Below, one piece after another: positions 40,083 through 49,797 of a stretch of DNA of 64,000 nt; the first letter of the stretch is position 1, and each line of letters opens with the position of its first letter. The stretch lies in assembly GCF_019748365.1 (NCBI RefSeq), contig NZ_JAIEPN010000027.1, positions 1 to 64,000 of the forward strand, in the 5' to 3' direction. The position numbers and the translations under genes are program-made. This stretch comes from Novosphingobium sp. (GTDB lineage Bacteria; Pseudomonadota; Alphaproteobacteria; Sphingomonadales; Sphingomonadaceae). The notes below the pieces were generated by a model. The model did not search any database. It had not been told where the DNA came from and saw only the letters and a list, made by a program, of their open reading frames with translations.

Positions 40083-41228
40083 ATGACCGACCAGTTTGCC
40101 CTCACCGACGACCAGCTCGCGATCCAGGAGATGGCCCGCCGCTTCACCGCCGATGCGATCACGCCGTTCGCCGCGCAGTGGGACGAGGAGCACACGTTCC
40201 CGCGCGAGACGATTCGGGCTGCGGCGGAACTCGGCTTCGCCTCGATCTACGTGAGCGAGGAAAGCGGCGGCATCGGGCTGGGCCGGCTCGATGCGGCGCT
40301 GATCATGGAAGCCATGGCCTATGGCTGCCCCAGCACGAGCGCGTTCATTTCGATCCACAACATGGCCTCGTGGATGATCGACCGCTTCGGCGGCGACGCG
40401 ATCAAGGGGCGTTTCCTCCCCGATCTCATCACGATGGACAAGATCGCCAGCTACTGCCTTACCGAACCCGGCTCGGGCTCGGACGCGGCGGCCTTGCGCA
40501 CGACGGCGAAGCTGGATGGCGATCACTATGTGGTGAACGGCACCAAGCAGTTCATCTCGGGCGGCGGGGTGAGCGACATCTACGTGACGATGGTGCGCAC
40601 GGGTGAGGCGGGGCCCAAGGGCATTTCGTGCCTCGTGATCGAAAAGGACATGCCGGGCGTCAGCTTCGGCGCGCCGGAGCGCAAGCTGGGCTGGAATTCC
40701 TCGCCCACCGCGCAGGTGATCCTCGAGAACGTGAAGGTGCCAGTGGCGAACCGTGTCGGCGCGGAAGGCGATGGGTTCCGCTTTGCCATGGCCGGGCTCG
40801 ATGGCGGGCGGCTCAACATCGGCGCCTGCTCGCTCGGCGGGGCGCAGCGCTGCCTGGATGAGGCGATCAGGTATGCCAAGGAGCGCAGCCAGTTCGGCCA
40901 GCCCATCGCCGATTTCCAGAACACGCAGTTTGCACTGGCCGACATGGCGATCGACCTCGAAGCAGCGCGCGCGCTGCTCTATCTGGCGGCGGCCAAGGTG
41001 ACTTCGAACGCGCCGGACAAGACGCGCTTTTCGGCGATGGCGAAGAAGCTGGCGACCGATACCGGCTCCTCCGTGGTCGACCGCGCTCTGCAGATCTTCG
41101 GCGGCTACGGTTATCTCAAGGACTATCCGATCGAGCGCTTCTGGCGTGACCTGCGCGTCCACCGCATCCTCGAAGGCACCAACGAGGTGATGAAGATGAT
41201 CGTCGGGCGCGATCTGCTTCGCCAGTAA
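40083..41228 (+). CDS. Acyl-CoA dehydrogenase (isobutyryl-CoA dehydrogenase-like)
   Basis: YCLTEPGSGSDAAALRTTAKLDGDHYVVNGTKQFISGG; context mmsA/HIBCH/mmsB. Confidence 0.92.
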   Translation: MTDQFALTDDQLAIQEMARRFTADAITPFAAQWDEEHTFPRETIRAAAELGFASIYVSEESGGIGLGRLDAALIMEAMAYGCPSTSAFISIHNMASWMIDRFGGDAIKGRFLPDLITMDKIASYCLTEPGSGSDAAALRTTAKLDGDHYVVNGTKQFISGGGVSDIYVTMVRTGEAGPKGISCLVIEKDMPGVSFGAPERKLGWNSSPTAQVILENVKVPVANRVGAEGDGFRFAMAGLDGGRLNIGACSLGGAQRCLDEAIRYAKERSQFGQPIADFQNTQFALADMAIDLEAARALLYLAAAKVTSNAPDKTRFSAMAKKLATDTGSSVVDRALQIFGGYGYLKDYPIERFWRDLRVHRILEGTNEVMKMIVGRDLLRQ

Positions 41229-41253
41229 TTCAGGTTTGGGAGAGGGCAAGGCA

Positions 41254-42300
41254 ATGACCGACGATATTCTGGTCCGCACCGAAGGGGGGATGGGCGTGCT
41301 GTCGCTCAATCGGCCCAAGGCGATCCACGCGCTCAACCGCGCGATGGTGGATGGCATGACCGCCGCGCTGCTGGCGTGGCGTGATGATCCCGCAATCGGC
41401 GCGGTGATCATCGACCATTCCGAAGGGCGCGGCTTTTGCGCGGGCGGCGATATTGCCTTCCTGCGCAATTCGGCGCTGACCGACGAGGGCGTCTCCGGCC
41501 GCAAGTTCTTCTTCGACGAGTACCGCCTCAACCACCTGATCATGACCTATGAAAAGCCAATAGTGGCCTTCATGGATGGGATCACGATGGGCGGCGGCGT
41601 CGGCATCGCGGACCCGGCGCGCTACCGCGTTGCGACCGAGAACACCCGGCTCGCCATGCCCGAGACCGGCATCGGCCTGTTTCCGGACGTGGGCGGCGGC
41701 TGGTTCCTCTCGCGCATGAAGGGGCGGCTGGGCCAGTACCTTGCGCTCACCGGCGCGCGGATGGACGGAGCCGAATGCCTCTGGGCCGGTTCCGCCACGC
41801 ACTACCTGCCCGCTGCTGCATTGACCGAGGCGAAGGCGAAGATCGCCGCAAACCCCGGCGATGTTCCGGCGATCCTGAGCAGCCTTGCGGTCGCCGCGCC
41901 CGAGCCGAAAGTGGCGGCGCAGGCCGAGGCGATCGCACGGCTCTTCGCATCCGATCGCTACGAGGATATCCTCGCCGCGCTCGAAGCCGATGGCAGTGAA
42001 TTTGCGGCCGTGACGCTCGCAACGCTCCACACCAAGAGCCCGCAGACCTGCAAGGTTGCGCTGCGCCAGCTCGCGACCAGCCTTACCCTGCCCGATTTCG
42101 CCGCCAACATGGTGATGGAATACCGCATCTGCAGCCGCGTCCTGCTGCGCCCCGACTTCGCCGAGGGCGTGCGCGCGGTGATCGTGGACAAGGACAATGC
42201 CCCCAAGTGGAACCCGGCCACACCCGAAGGCGTGACCGACGCAATGCTGGACGCGATCTTCGCGCCCCTGCCTGCAAACGAGGAATGGAGCCCCCTATGA
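41254..42300 (+). CDS. 3-hydroxyisobutyryl-CoA hydrolase
   Basis: [66 protein letters not shown]. Confidence 0.93.
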   Translation: MTDDILVRTEGGMGVLSLNRPKAIHALNRAMVDGMTAALLAWRDDPAIGAVIIDHSEGRGFCAGGDIAFLRNSALTDEGVSGRKFFFDEYRLNHLIMTYEKPIVAFMDGITMGGGVGIADPARYRVATENTRLAMPETGIGLFPDVGGGWFLSRMKGRLGQYLALTGARMDGAECLWAGSATHYLPAAALTEAKAKIAANPGDVPAILSSLAVAAPEPKVAAQAEAIARLFASDRYEDILAALEADGSEFAAVTLATLHTKSPQTCKVALRQLATSLTLPDFAANMVMEYRICSRVLLRPDFAEGVRAVIVDKDNAPKWNPATPEGVTDAMLDAIFAPLPANEEWSPL

Positions 42301-43079
42301 CCTACGAGACGATCCTTGTTGAACAGCGCGGCGCCGTCACGCTGATCACGCTCAACCGCCCCAAGTCCTTGAACGCGCTCAATTCGCAGGTGCTTGAGGA
42401 ACTGATCGTGGCGTTCGGTGCCTATGAAGCCGATCCCTCGCAGCGCTGCGCGGTGCTCACCGGCTCGGGCGAGAAGGCCTTTGCTGCGGGCGCGGACATC
42501 AAGGAAATGGCCGACAAGGCCGCGACCGATTTCTACACCGGCGACTTCTTCTCGCGCTGGACCAGCCATATCGTGAAGGCCACCCGCAAGCCGTGGATCG
42601 CGGCAGTCAATGGCTTTGCGCTCGGCGGCGGCTGCGAACTGGCGATGATGGCAGACTTCATCATCGCCTCAGAAAACGCCAAGTTCGGCCAGCCCGAAAT
42701 CAAGCTCGGCGTCGCGCCGGGCATGGGCGGTTCGCAGCGCCTGACCCGCGCGGTGGGCAAGGCCAAGGCGATGGACATGTGCCTCACCAGCCGGATGATG
42801 GATGCGGTGGAAGCCGAGCGCTCGGGCCTCGTCAGCCGCGTCGTTCCGCTCGCCTCGCTCATTGACGAGGCGATGGCCGCTGCCGAAGTGATCGCCGGGA
42901 TGGCGCCGGTCGCAGTGATCGCCAACAAGGAAATGGTCAATGCCGCCTTCGAGACCACGCTGGATCAGGGCGTGCTGTTCGAGCGCCGCCTGTTCCAGGT
43001 GCTGACCGCGACCGAGGACAAGGCCGAAGGCATGGCCGCCTTCATCGAGAAGCGCCCCGGCGTGTGGAAGGGGCGGTAG
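42297..43079 (+). CDS. Enoyl-CoA hydratase
   Basis: [62 protein letters not shown]. Confidence 0.95.
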   Translation: MTYETILVEQRGAVTLITLNRPKSLNALNSQVLEELIVAFGAYEADPSQRCAVLTGSGEKAFAAGADIKEMADKAATDFYTGDFFSRWTSHIVKATRKPWIAAVNGFALGGGCELAMMADFIIASENAKFGQPEIKLGVAPGMGGSQRLTRAVGKAKAMDMCLTSRMMDAVEAERSGLVSRVVPLASLIDEAMAAAEVIAGMAPVAVIANKEMVNAAFETTLDQGVLFERRLFQVLTATEDKAEGMAAFIEKRPGVWKGR

Positions 43080-43322
43080 TTGTCTGCCCTGCGCAATGTG
43101 GTTTCGCGCCGTGCGCTGCGGTTCGCCGCAGCCTGCGTCCTGCTGCATCTGCTGATATGGGCATACGGCTACTGGGCAAATTTGCAGTACGATGACGGCG
43201 GCGTCGGGACCTTGTTTTTCTTCACTTGGATCTCGCACATTCTCCTGATCATCGCCCTTGTCATTCTGGTGACCAGCGCAGTTCGTCGATGGATCGCGCT
43301 AGAAACAACTTCCGGAGAGTGA
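43080..43322 (+). CDS. Small two-TM hypothetical protein
   Basis: 80 aa ORF with TTG start abutting the enoyl-CoA hydratase stop and ending 1 nt before mmsB; two hydrophobic segments. Confidence 0.5.
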   Translation: MSALRNVVSRRALRFAAACVLLHLLIWAYGYWANLQYDDGGVGTLFFFTWISHILLIIALVILVTSAVRRWIALETTSGE

Positions 43323-43323
43323 A

Positions 43324-44193
43324 ATGAAAATAGCATTCATCGGCCTCGGCAACATGGGCGGCGGCATGGCCGCGAATCTCGTCAAGGCGGGGCATGACGT
43401 GCACGCCTTCGATCTGGCCGAAGCGGCGCTGGCGCGCGCGAAGGAAAACGGCTGCACCACCTACACTTCTGTGCAGGAAGCGGTGCAGGGCGCGGAGGCG
43501 GTTGTTTCGATGCTGCCCAACGGTGCCATCGTGAAGGCAGTCTATACCGCCGACGTGATCGGCCATGCACCGACTTCGGCGCTTCTGCTCGATTGCTCGA
43601 CCATCGATGTTGCCACCGCGCGCGAGGTTGCCGCGCAGGCGGCAGACGCGGGCTATGCCATGGTCGATGCCCCGGTTTCGGGCGGGATCGCGGCGGCCAA
43701 TGGCGGCACGCTCACCTTCATGGTCGGCGGCAGCGCCGATGCCTTCGCGCGCGGCGAGCCGATCCTTGCCGCGATGGGCAAGGCAGTGATCCACGCAGGC
43801 GACAGCGGCGCGGGGCAGGCAGCCAAGATCTGCAACAACATGCTGCTCGGCGCCTCGATGATCGCGACTTGCGAGACTTTCGCCATGGCCGAGAAGCTGG
43901 GTCTCGATTTGCAGACCTTCTTCGACATCTCGTCAAAGGCCTCGGGCCAGTGCTGGTCGATGACAAGCTATTGTCCCGTGCCCGGCGTCGGCCCGACGAC
44001 GCCGGCGGACAACGGCTATCAGGGCGGCTTTGCCACCGCGCTGATGCTGAAGGACCTCAAGCTCGCGATGGAAGCGGCCAAGAGCGCCGGGGCCGACGTG
44101 CCGATGGGTTCGCGCGCGGCGGAACTTTACGCGGCGTTCGATGCGGCCGGAAATGGCGGGCTCGATTTCTCGGCGATCATCAAGACGATGTGA
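43324..44193 (+). CDS. mmsB: 3-hydroxyisobutyrate dehydrogenase
   Basis: MKIAFIGLGNMGGGMAANLVKAGHDVHAFD, DAPVSGGIAAANGGTLTFMVGG, GAGQAAKICNNMLLG. Confidence 0.95.
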   Translation: MKIAFIGLGNMGGGMAANLVKAGHDVHAFDLAEAALARAKENGCTTYTSVQEAVQGAEAVVSMLPNGAIVKAVYTADVIGHAPTSALLLDCSTIDVATAREVAAQAADAGYAMVDAPVSGGIAAANGGTLTFMVGGSADAFARGEPILAAMGKAVIHAGDSGAGQAAKICNNMLLGASMIATCETFAMAEKLGLDLQTFFDISSKASGQCWSMTSYCPVPGVGPTTPADNGYQGGFATALMLKDLKLAMEAAKSAGADVPMGSRAAELYAAFDAAGNGGLDFSAIIKTM

Positions 44194-44195
44194 GG

Positions 44196-44990
44196 TCAGC
44201 GCACGCGGGCAGCGATGATGCGGCCGATGGGATCGCGCGCGAGATTGGGGGAGACCGCGACAGCGCGCTCCTCTTCGCGTGGCTTGACCGAAGCCTTGAC
44301 GATCTCACGCGCAGCCAGCGGACGGCGCGCAGGGCTGCGACTCGTTTCGGGCACGATGCCCTTGAGGAAATCGGGGCCGATGCGCGAAGTGTAGGTCGCT
44401 TTCGGTGCCTCAGCCGAAGCCAGCACGGTCAGCCGTTCATTCGGCCCGGGGTTCTTTGGCGGCTTCCCGTTGTAGATGAAGCCCTCGACCGGCCAGTGCG
44501 TGGTGCCGAGTCCGCCGAGCGGCGCATACCACACGCGAACCTCGCTCCAGTCGTTTTCAGGCGAGACATCGACGGCGCGGACATTGTCTTCCAGCTGGCC
44601 GCGCCGCCCCTCGATGGGGGACCAGTTGGCGTGGCGCAGCAGCACCGTGCGCGAATCGATGATCCGGCTGACAGCGGCGACATGGCCCAGCTGCATCGCG
44701 CCATGGGGCCGGAAGGCCATGACAGCACCGACCTTGGGTCGGTTTCCCCGCGCATAGCGGCCAGCCGCCTGACCCCACCAGGTATGTGCATCGCCATAGA
44801 GCTGAATGCCGGAAACCTTGCGCGCATATGGGACGCACTGGATGTAGGGGAGGGCGAAGTCGCGGACACCCGGATTATCGCGGTCATCAAAGTTCGCCGT
44901 CGGATCCGGTGCTACTGGCCGTGCATTGCCTACAGCCGGAAAAGCCGCAAGGACGGACAGGATCGCCAAAGCTATAGGGCTACTGCTCAT
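44196..44990 (-). CDS. CHAP-domain protein (putative cell-wall amidase)
   Basis: Signal peptide then CVPYARKVSGIQLYGDAHTWWGQAAGRYARGNRPKVGAVMAFRPHGAMQLGHVAAVSRI. Confidence 0.85.
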   Translation of the reverse strand: MSSSPIALAILSVLAAFPAVGNARPVAPDPTANFDDRDNPGVRDFALPYIQCVPYARKVSGIQLYGDAHTWWGQAAGRYARGNRPKVGAVMAFRPHGAMQLGHVAAVSRIIDSRTVLLRHANWSPIEGRRGQLEDNVRAVDVSPENDWSEVRVWYAPLGGLGTTHWPVEGFIYNGKPPKNPGPNERLTVLASAEAPKATYTSRIGPDFLKGIVPETSRSPARRPLAAREIVKASVKPREEERAVAVSPNLARDPIGRIIAARVR

Positions 44991-45136
44991 GTCGCGACAT
45001 TGCCGACCGTTGGTTAAGGCCGGTCTGTTGAGGCTGGTTAATGCCGGGTTAGGGTGCAGACTTTTGCCGAACCGGCACGAACATGCCGCAACAGACGCGA
45101 CTTGCGTTCTGGGTCCGATGAGGCCACGGGAAGGCG

Positions 45137-46531
45137 ATGCTGCCTCAGGTTATCATCATCGGCCGGCCCAATGTCGGCAAATCGACGCTGTTCAATCGGC
45201 TGGTCGGCAAGAAGCTCGCGCTTGTCGACGACCAGCCGGGCGTGACGCGTGACCGCCGCTTTGGCGATGCCGATCTGCTCGGCCTGAAGTTTACCATCGT
45301 CGATACCGCGGGCTGGGAAGACCTCGATCCCGAGACCTTGCCGGGCCGCATGCGCCAGCAGACCGAAGCCTCGCTGGTGGGCGCGGATGTCGCATTGTTC
45401 GTGATCGACGCGCGCGCCGGCGTGACCCCGCTCGACGAGGAAATCGCGCGTTATCTGCGCTCCAGCCGCATTCCCATCGTGCTCATGGCCAACAAGGCCG
45501 AAGGGCGCGCGGGCGATCCGGGGCTCTACGATGCCTTCGCGCTCGGCTTTGGCGAGCCGGTGGCGTTCTCTGCCGAGCACGGGCAGGGCCTCGCCGATCT
45601 GTTCGAGGCGCTGCGCCCGCATATCGAAGGCACGGATGGCGACGATGATGACGACATTCCGCCGCCCGAAGGCGCGGAGGACGAGGAGGAGTTCGATCCC
45701 GAATCGGTCCTCAAGCTCGCCATCGTCGGGCGGCCCAATGCGGGCAAGTCGACGCTCATCAACAAGCTGCTCGGCGAGAACCGGCTGCTGACGGGGCCCG
45801 AAGCCGGGATCACGCGCGATTCGATCGCGATTGACTGGCAGTGGTTCGATCCTGCGAGCGATGCCTACCGCCCGGTGCGGCTGATCGACACGGCGGGGAT
45901 GCGCAAGAAGGCGCAGGTCGTCGAGAAGCTGGAAAAGATGTCCGTCGCCGATGCGCGCCGCGCGATCGACTTTGCCGAAGTCGTCGTGCTGCTGCTCGAT
46001 GCCACCCGGGGCCTCGAACATCAGGACCTCAAGATCGCCTCGATGGTGCTCGAGGAAGGCCGCGCGCTGATGATCGCGATCAACAAGTGGGACGTAGCCG
46101 AGGATCCTTCCGCCCTGTTCAATGGCGTGCGCGCGGCGCTGGACGAGGGCCTGGCTCAGGTGCGCGGCGTGCCGCTGCTCGCGGTTTCGGCGCGGACGGG
46201 CAAGGGGCTCGACCAGATGCTGACCGCCGCTTTCGATATTCGCGCGGCCTGGTCGAAGCGCGTGCCGACCTCGGCGCTCAACCGCTGGTTCGATGATGCG
46301 CTCGCCGCCAATCCGCCACCGGCACCGGGCGGCAAGCGGATCAAGCTGCGCTACATCACGCAGGCGCGCATCCGCCCGCCCAGCTTCGTGATGTTCGGCA
46401 CGCGGCTTGATCAGCTTCCCGAAAGCTATCGCCGCTATCTGGTGAACGGCATCCGCCGCGAACTGGGTTTCGACGCGGTGCCGATCCGGCTGACCTTGCG
46501 CAGCCCGACCAACCCGTTCGCGAAGAAGTAG
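45137..46531 (+). CDS. der: Ribosome biogenesis GTPase Der (EngA)
   Basis: Two G domains (GRPNVGKSTLFNRL; GRPNAGKSTLINKLL), DTAGWEDL, DTAGMRKK, C-terminal KH-like domain. Confidence 0.97.
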   Translation: MLPQVIIIGRPNVGKSTLFNRLVGKKLALVDDQPGVTRDRRFGDADLLGLKFTIVDTAGWEDLDPETLPGRMRQQTEASLVGADVALFVIDARAGVTPLDEEIARYLRSSRIPIVLMANKAEGRAGDPGLYDAFALGFGEPVAFSAEHGQGLADLFEALRPHIEGTDGDDDDDIPPPEGAEDEEEFDPESVLKLAIVGRPNAGKSTLINKLLGENRLLTGPEAGITRDSIAIDWQWFDPASDAYRPVRLIDTAGMRKKAQVVEKLEKMSVADARRAIDFAEVVVLLLDATRGLEHQDLKIASMVLEEGRALMIAINKWDVAEDPSALFNGVRAALDEGLAQVRGVPLLAVSARTGKGLDQMLTAAFDIRAAWSKRVPTSALNRWFDDALAANPPPAPGGKRIKLRYITQARIRPPSFVMFGTRLDQLPESYRRYLVNGIRRELGFDAVPIRLTLRSPTNPFAKK

Positions 46532-46552
46532 GACGCGTTTCGCTGTTCCATC

Positions 46553-46691
46553 GTCACCCTGAACTTGTTTCAGGGTCCATCGCGCCGTAAAGCGCGGAGT
46601 AATCGGCAAGCGCGACACGCTGCGTCGTTGCTTTTGAGCACCGGCCTCCGTGTAGGCGGACAGATGGACCCTGAAACAAGTTCAGGGTGAC
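46553..46691. repeat. 29-bp perfect inverted repeat with 81-bp loop (gtcaccctgaacttgtttcagggtccatc)
   Basis: Arms 46553-46581 and 46663-46691 are exact reverse complements. Confidence 0.9.
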
Positions 46692-46736
46692 AAGAGTTTT
46701 TAAGCCGACGTTCGTTTCGACCTTTGAGGTTTCGCC

Positions 46737-47162
46737 ATGCCCGATGCCGCCCTGCCGCTCGACCCCGCGATGCTGCCGCATAGCGCAGGTGCTGCCATCC
46801 TGCGTGGCGCAGCGGGCAAGTGCCCCCGCTGCGGGGGGACGCATCTGTTCGCTGGCGGACTGAAGCCGGTCGAGCGCTGCCGCATGTGCGGGCAGAACTG
46901 GACGCTGCACGCGGCGGACGATTTCCCGCCCTATATCGCGATCCTGCTGACCGGGCACCTGATGGCGCCGGTGATCATCGGCCTCGGCAAGATCGAAAGC
47001 CTGCCGGAATGGGCGATGATGCTGATCGCGCTGACCATGGCCGCCGCGCTCATGGCCGCCATCCTGCGCCCCGCCAAGGGCGGCGTGATCGCGCTGCAAT
47101 GGTGGCTGGGGATGCAGGGCTTTGCCGGGCATGCCGGGAAGGTTGAGGCGGGGGTGGCCTAA
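46737..47162 (+). CDS. DUF983 family membrane protein
   Basis: GKCPRCGGTHLFAGGLKPVERCRMCGQNW zinc-ribbon plus two TM helices. Confidence 0.88.
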   Translation: MPDAALPLDPAMLPHSAGAAILRGAAGKCPRCGGTHLFAGGLKPVERCRMCGQNWTLHAADDFPPYIAILLTGHLMAPVIIGLGKIESLPEWAMMLIALTMAAALMAAILRPAKGGVIALQWWLGMQGFAGHAGKVEAGVA

Positions 47163-47184
47163 CACCGCCCAAGCCCTCTTCCCT

Positions 47185-47347
47185 CGTCGCCCCGTGCTTG
47201 ACACGGGGCTTGGCTTTCTTTGCGACCTTCGGTTTGGCAGGAAGGCCTGATGAAGAAGGGCGGCTGGGCCTGCATCACGGCGAACCGCCATTACGGCGAG
47301 GGTAGCGCCAAAAGGCAGCCAAGCCCCGTGTCAAGCACGGGGCGACG
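47185..47347. repeat. 31-bp perfect inverted repeat with 101-bp loop (cgtcgccccgtgcttgacacggggcttggct)
   Basis: Arms 47185-47215 and 47317-47347 are exact reverse complements. Confidence 0.9.
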
Positions 47348-47361
47348 ACGGGTATTGAGGT

Positions 47362-47820
47362 TCAAATCTGGCGCTGGTTCAGGCGCAAACACGATGCCGA
47401 AATGAGACCTGAACTCGTAAGTAGCATCGTTGCGAAATACGCGGGGTAGCCGTCCAAGTGTCCTATAAAGTCGAATGGTCGCAATTGACCAACTGCCGCA
47501 ATCACAAAGCCAATGGTCACAGCAAATCGCACTGTGACGGCGCACCCGCTGCGCAACCTTTGGTCGACAAACGTGACTCCAAAGATCCATGGAATATAAA
47601 AGGGAAGGACCGCGAAAGCATCTATAATCCAAGCATTGATCGGGAAAGAATAGACTGGCCCTTCGACGGCAATCACGCCAACTGGATCAAGCGTACTCCA
47701 CGCCCACTTGCCAAAGAAGGCGCCAGCGGATGCGGCAAGCAATGACGAGATTGGGGTAACAAGCGAGCGCAGGGTCGTATCCCGAAGCGTATCTTTTAGC
47801 CGTAGCCCTCCCATGCCCAA
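47362..47820 (-). CDS. Hypothetical membrane protein
   Basis: 152 aa ORF with several hydrophobic segments; locally AT-richer than flanks; alternative start 47814. Confidence 0.5.
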   Translation of the reverse strand: MGMGGLRLKDTLRDTTLRSLVTPISSLLAASAGAFFGKWAWSTLDPVGVIAVEGPVYSFPINAWIIDAFAVLPFYIPWIFGVTFVDQRLRSGCAVTVRFAVTIGFVIAAVGQLRPFDFIGHLDGYPAYFATMLLTSSGLISASCLRLNQRQI

Positions 47821-47823
47821 CCC

Positions 47824-48558
47824 TCACAAGAAATTATTCGGCCAGATCATCGTGCGCCACATATGCGCCGTGGGTGAGCCGTCAAAGCCCAGCCCTTCCT
47901 CCGGTTCCCTGAAGTTGCGCCCGATCACGTCTTCCAGTTCCTCTGGCTGCACCACCGGGAAATCGTCGAAGAAGTAGGTGTCGTAGAGCGTCATCTGCCG
48001 CGCGGTCATGTACCACTTGTGGTTCTTCGCATACTCGGCGTCGCGCAGCAGGTAGTCCGGCACCTGATAGTCCGGGCCGAAGAAGGCGTGGTAGCTTTCG
48101 GGGTAGGCATAGCCGACGCTTTCGTCCGGCACATAGCGCAGCGCCTGGTGGTACTTCACCGCGAAGGCGACTTCGGGATCGACATAGGGCTCGACCAGTT
48201 GTGCGCTCCAGTAGCCGTGGTCGCAGCGGATCAGGCAGCCGTTGGAAATGTCGTGGAGCAGACAGGCCATCACGACCTTTTCCGGCAGCCCATCATCAAG
48301 CGCGCGCTTGGCGCTGACGAGCAAGTGCCGCACGGTGATATCGCCGAAGCGGCAGCGGAAGAAATCCATCAGGCGCGGGCGTTCGGGCATGCGCGGCAGG
48401 GCCGGGTTGTCGCCCATCATGAACACCGTCTTCGGGTTCAGGCGCTTCAGCAGCTCGGCCTCATTGTCGATGAAATCGGTGCCCTTCCAGCCGACGGGGG
48501 AAGGGTAGATCAGGCGTTCGCGGCCATCCTGCGGCCAGGGGCGGGTATCTTCGGTCAT
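47824..48558 (-). CDS. HD-superfamily-like hydrolase of unknown function
   Basis: VVMACLLHDISNGCLIRCDHGYWSAQLVEPYVDPEVAFAVKYHQALRY resembles HD metal-binding arrangement. Confidence 0.5.
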   Translation of the reverse strand: MTEDTRPWPQDGRERLIYPSPVGWKGTDFIDNEAELLKRLNPKTVFMMGDNPALPRMPERPRLMDFFRCRFGDITVRHLLVSAKRALDDGLPEKVVMACLLHDISNGCLIRCDHGYWSAQLVEPYVDPEVAFAVKYHQALRYVPDESVGYAYPESYHAFFGPDYQVPDYLLRDAEYAKNHKWYMTARQMTLYDTYFFDDFPVVQPEELEDVIGRNFREPEEGLGFDGSPTAHMWRTMIWPNNFL

Positions 48559-48610
48559 GCGCGGAAGGGTAGGCGCGGCGCTCCCACTGGGCAAGCGCCG
48601 CGCCCATCTG

Positions 48611-49786
48611 TCAGAGGACTTCGAACAGCCCCGCCGCGCCCATGCCGCCGCCGACGCACATCGTCACGACGACGTACTTCGCACCCCGGCGCTTGCCTTC
48701 GATCAGGGCATGCGCGGTGCAGCGCGCGCCGGTCATGCCATAGGGGTGGCCGATCGAGATCGAGCCGCCGTTGACGTTGAGGAGCTCGTTCGGAATGCCG
48801 AGCTTGTCACGGCAATAGAGCACCTGCACCGCGAAGGCTTCGTTGAGCTCCCACAGGCCGATGTCGTCCATCTTGAGGCCGAAGCGCTTCAGCAGCGCGG
48901 GGATCGCAAAAACCGGGCCGATGCCCATCTCGTCAGGCTCGGTGCCCGCCGCTGCCATGCCGACATAGCGGCCGAGCGGGGTAAGCCCCTTCTGCGCGGC
49001 AACCCCGGCTTCCATCAGGATGACTGCGGCCGAACCATCCGAAAGCTGGCTGGCATTGCCAGCGGTCACGATGCCGCCCTCGATCACGGGCTTGAGCGCC
49101 TGCAGGTTCTCGATCGTGGTCGAGGGGCGGTTGCCTTCGTCCTTGGTGAGCGTCACGTCGTGCATCGTGATCTCGCCGGTTTCCTTGTTCTGCACGCCCA
49201 TCGAGGCGCTGGCGGGCACGATCTCGTCATCGAACTTGCCCGCTTCCTGCGCGGCGGCGGTGCGCTGCTGCGACTGGAGTGCGTATTCGTCGCAGGCCTC
49301 GCGGCTGATGCCATAGCGCTTGCCGACCGTTTCGGCGGTCTGCAGCATCGGCATGTAGACCGCGTTGTGCATGGCAACGAGGCTGCGATCAGGGGCGACG
49401 CGCATGTCCTTGGTCTGGACGAGGCTGATGGACTCCTGCCCGCCCGCGGCGACCACATCCATGCGGTCGACGATGATCTGCTTGGCCGCGGTGGCGATAG
49501 TCATCAGGCCCGAGGAGCACTGGCGGTCCATGCTCATGCCCGAGACGGTGACGGGCAGGCCCGCACGCAGCGCGACCTGGCGGGCGATATTGCCGGCCTG
49601 CGCACCCTGCTGGAGCGCCGAGCCCCACAGCACGTCGTCGACTTCGCCGCCTTCGATCCCGGCGCGCGCGACGGCGGCCTCGAGCGAAAGTGCGCCGAGC
49701 GTGGCGCCGGCGGTGGCGTTGAACGCGCCCTTGTAGGCACGGCCGATGGGGGTGCGGGCGGCAGCAACGATAACGGCATCACGCAT
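48611..49786 (-). CDS. Acetyl-CoA acetyltransferase / thiolase
   Basis: [16 protein letters not shown] nucleophile, [35 protein letters not shown]. Confidence 0.96.
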   Translation of the reverse strand: MRDAVIVAAARTPIGRAYKGAFNATAGATLGALSLEAAVARAGIEGGEVDDVLWGSALQQGAQAGNIARQVALRAGLPVTVSGMSMDRQCSSGLMTIATAAKQIIVDRMDVVAAGGQESISLVQTKDMRVAPDRSLVAMHNAVYMPMLQTAETVGKRYGISREACDEYALQSQQRTAAAQEAGKFDDEIVPASASMGVQNKETGEITMHDVTLTKDEGNRPSTTIENLQALKPVIEGGIVTAGNASQLSDGSAAVILMEAGVAAQKGLTPLGRYVGMAAAGTEPDEMGIGPVFAIPALLKRFGLKMDDIGLWELNEAFAVQVLYCRDKLGIPNELLNVNGGSISIGHPYGMTGARCTAHALIEGKRRGAKYVVVTMCVGGGMGAAGLFEVL

Positions 49787-49797
49787 GATTGGTCTCC

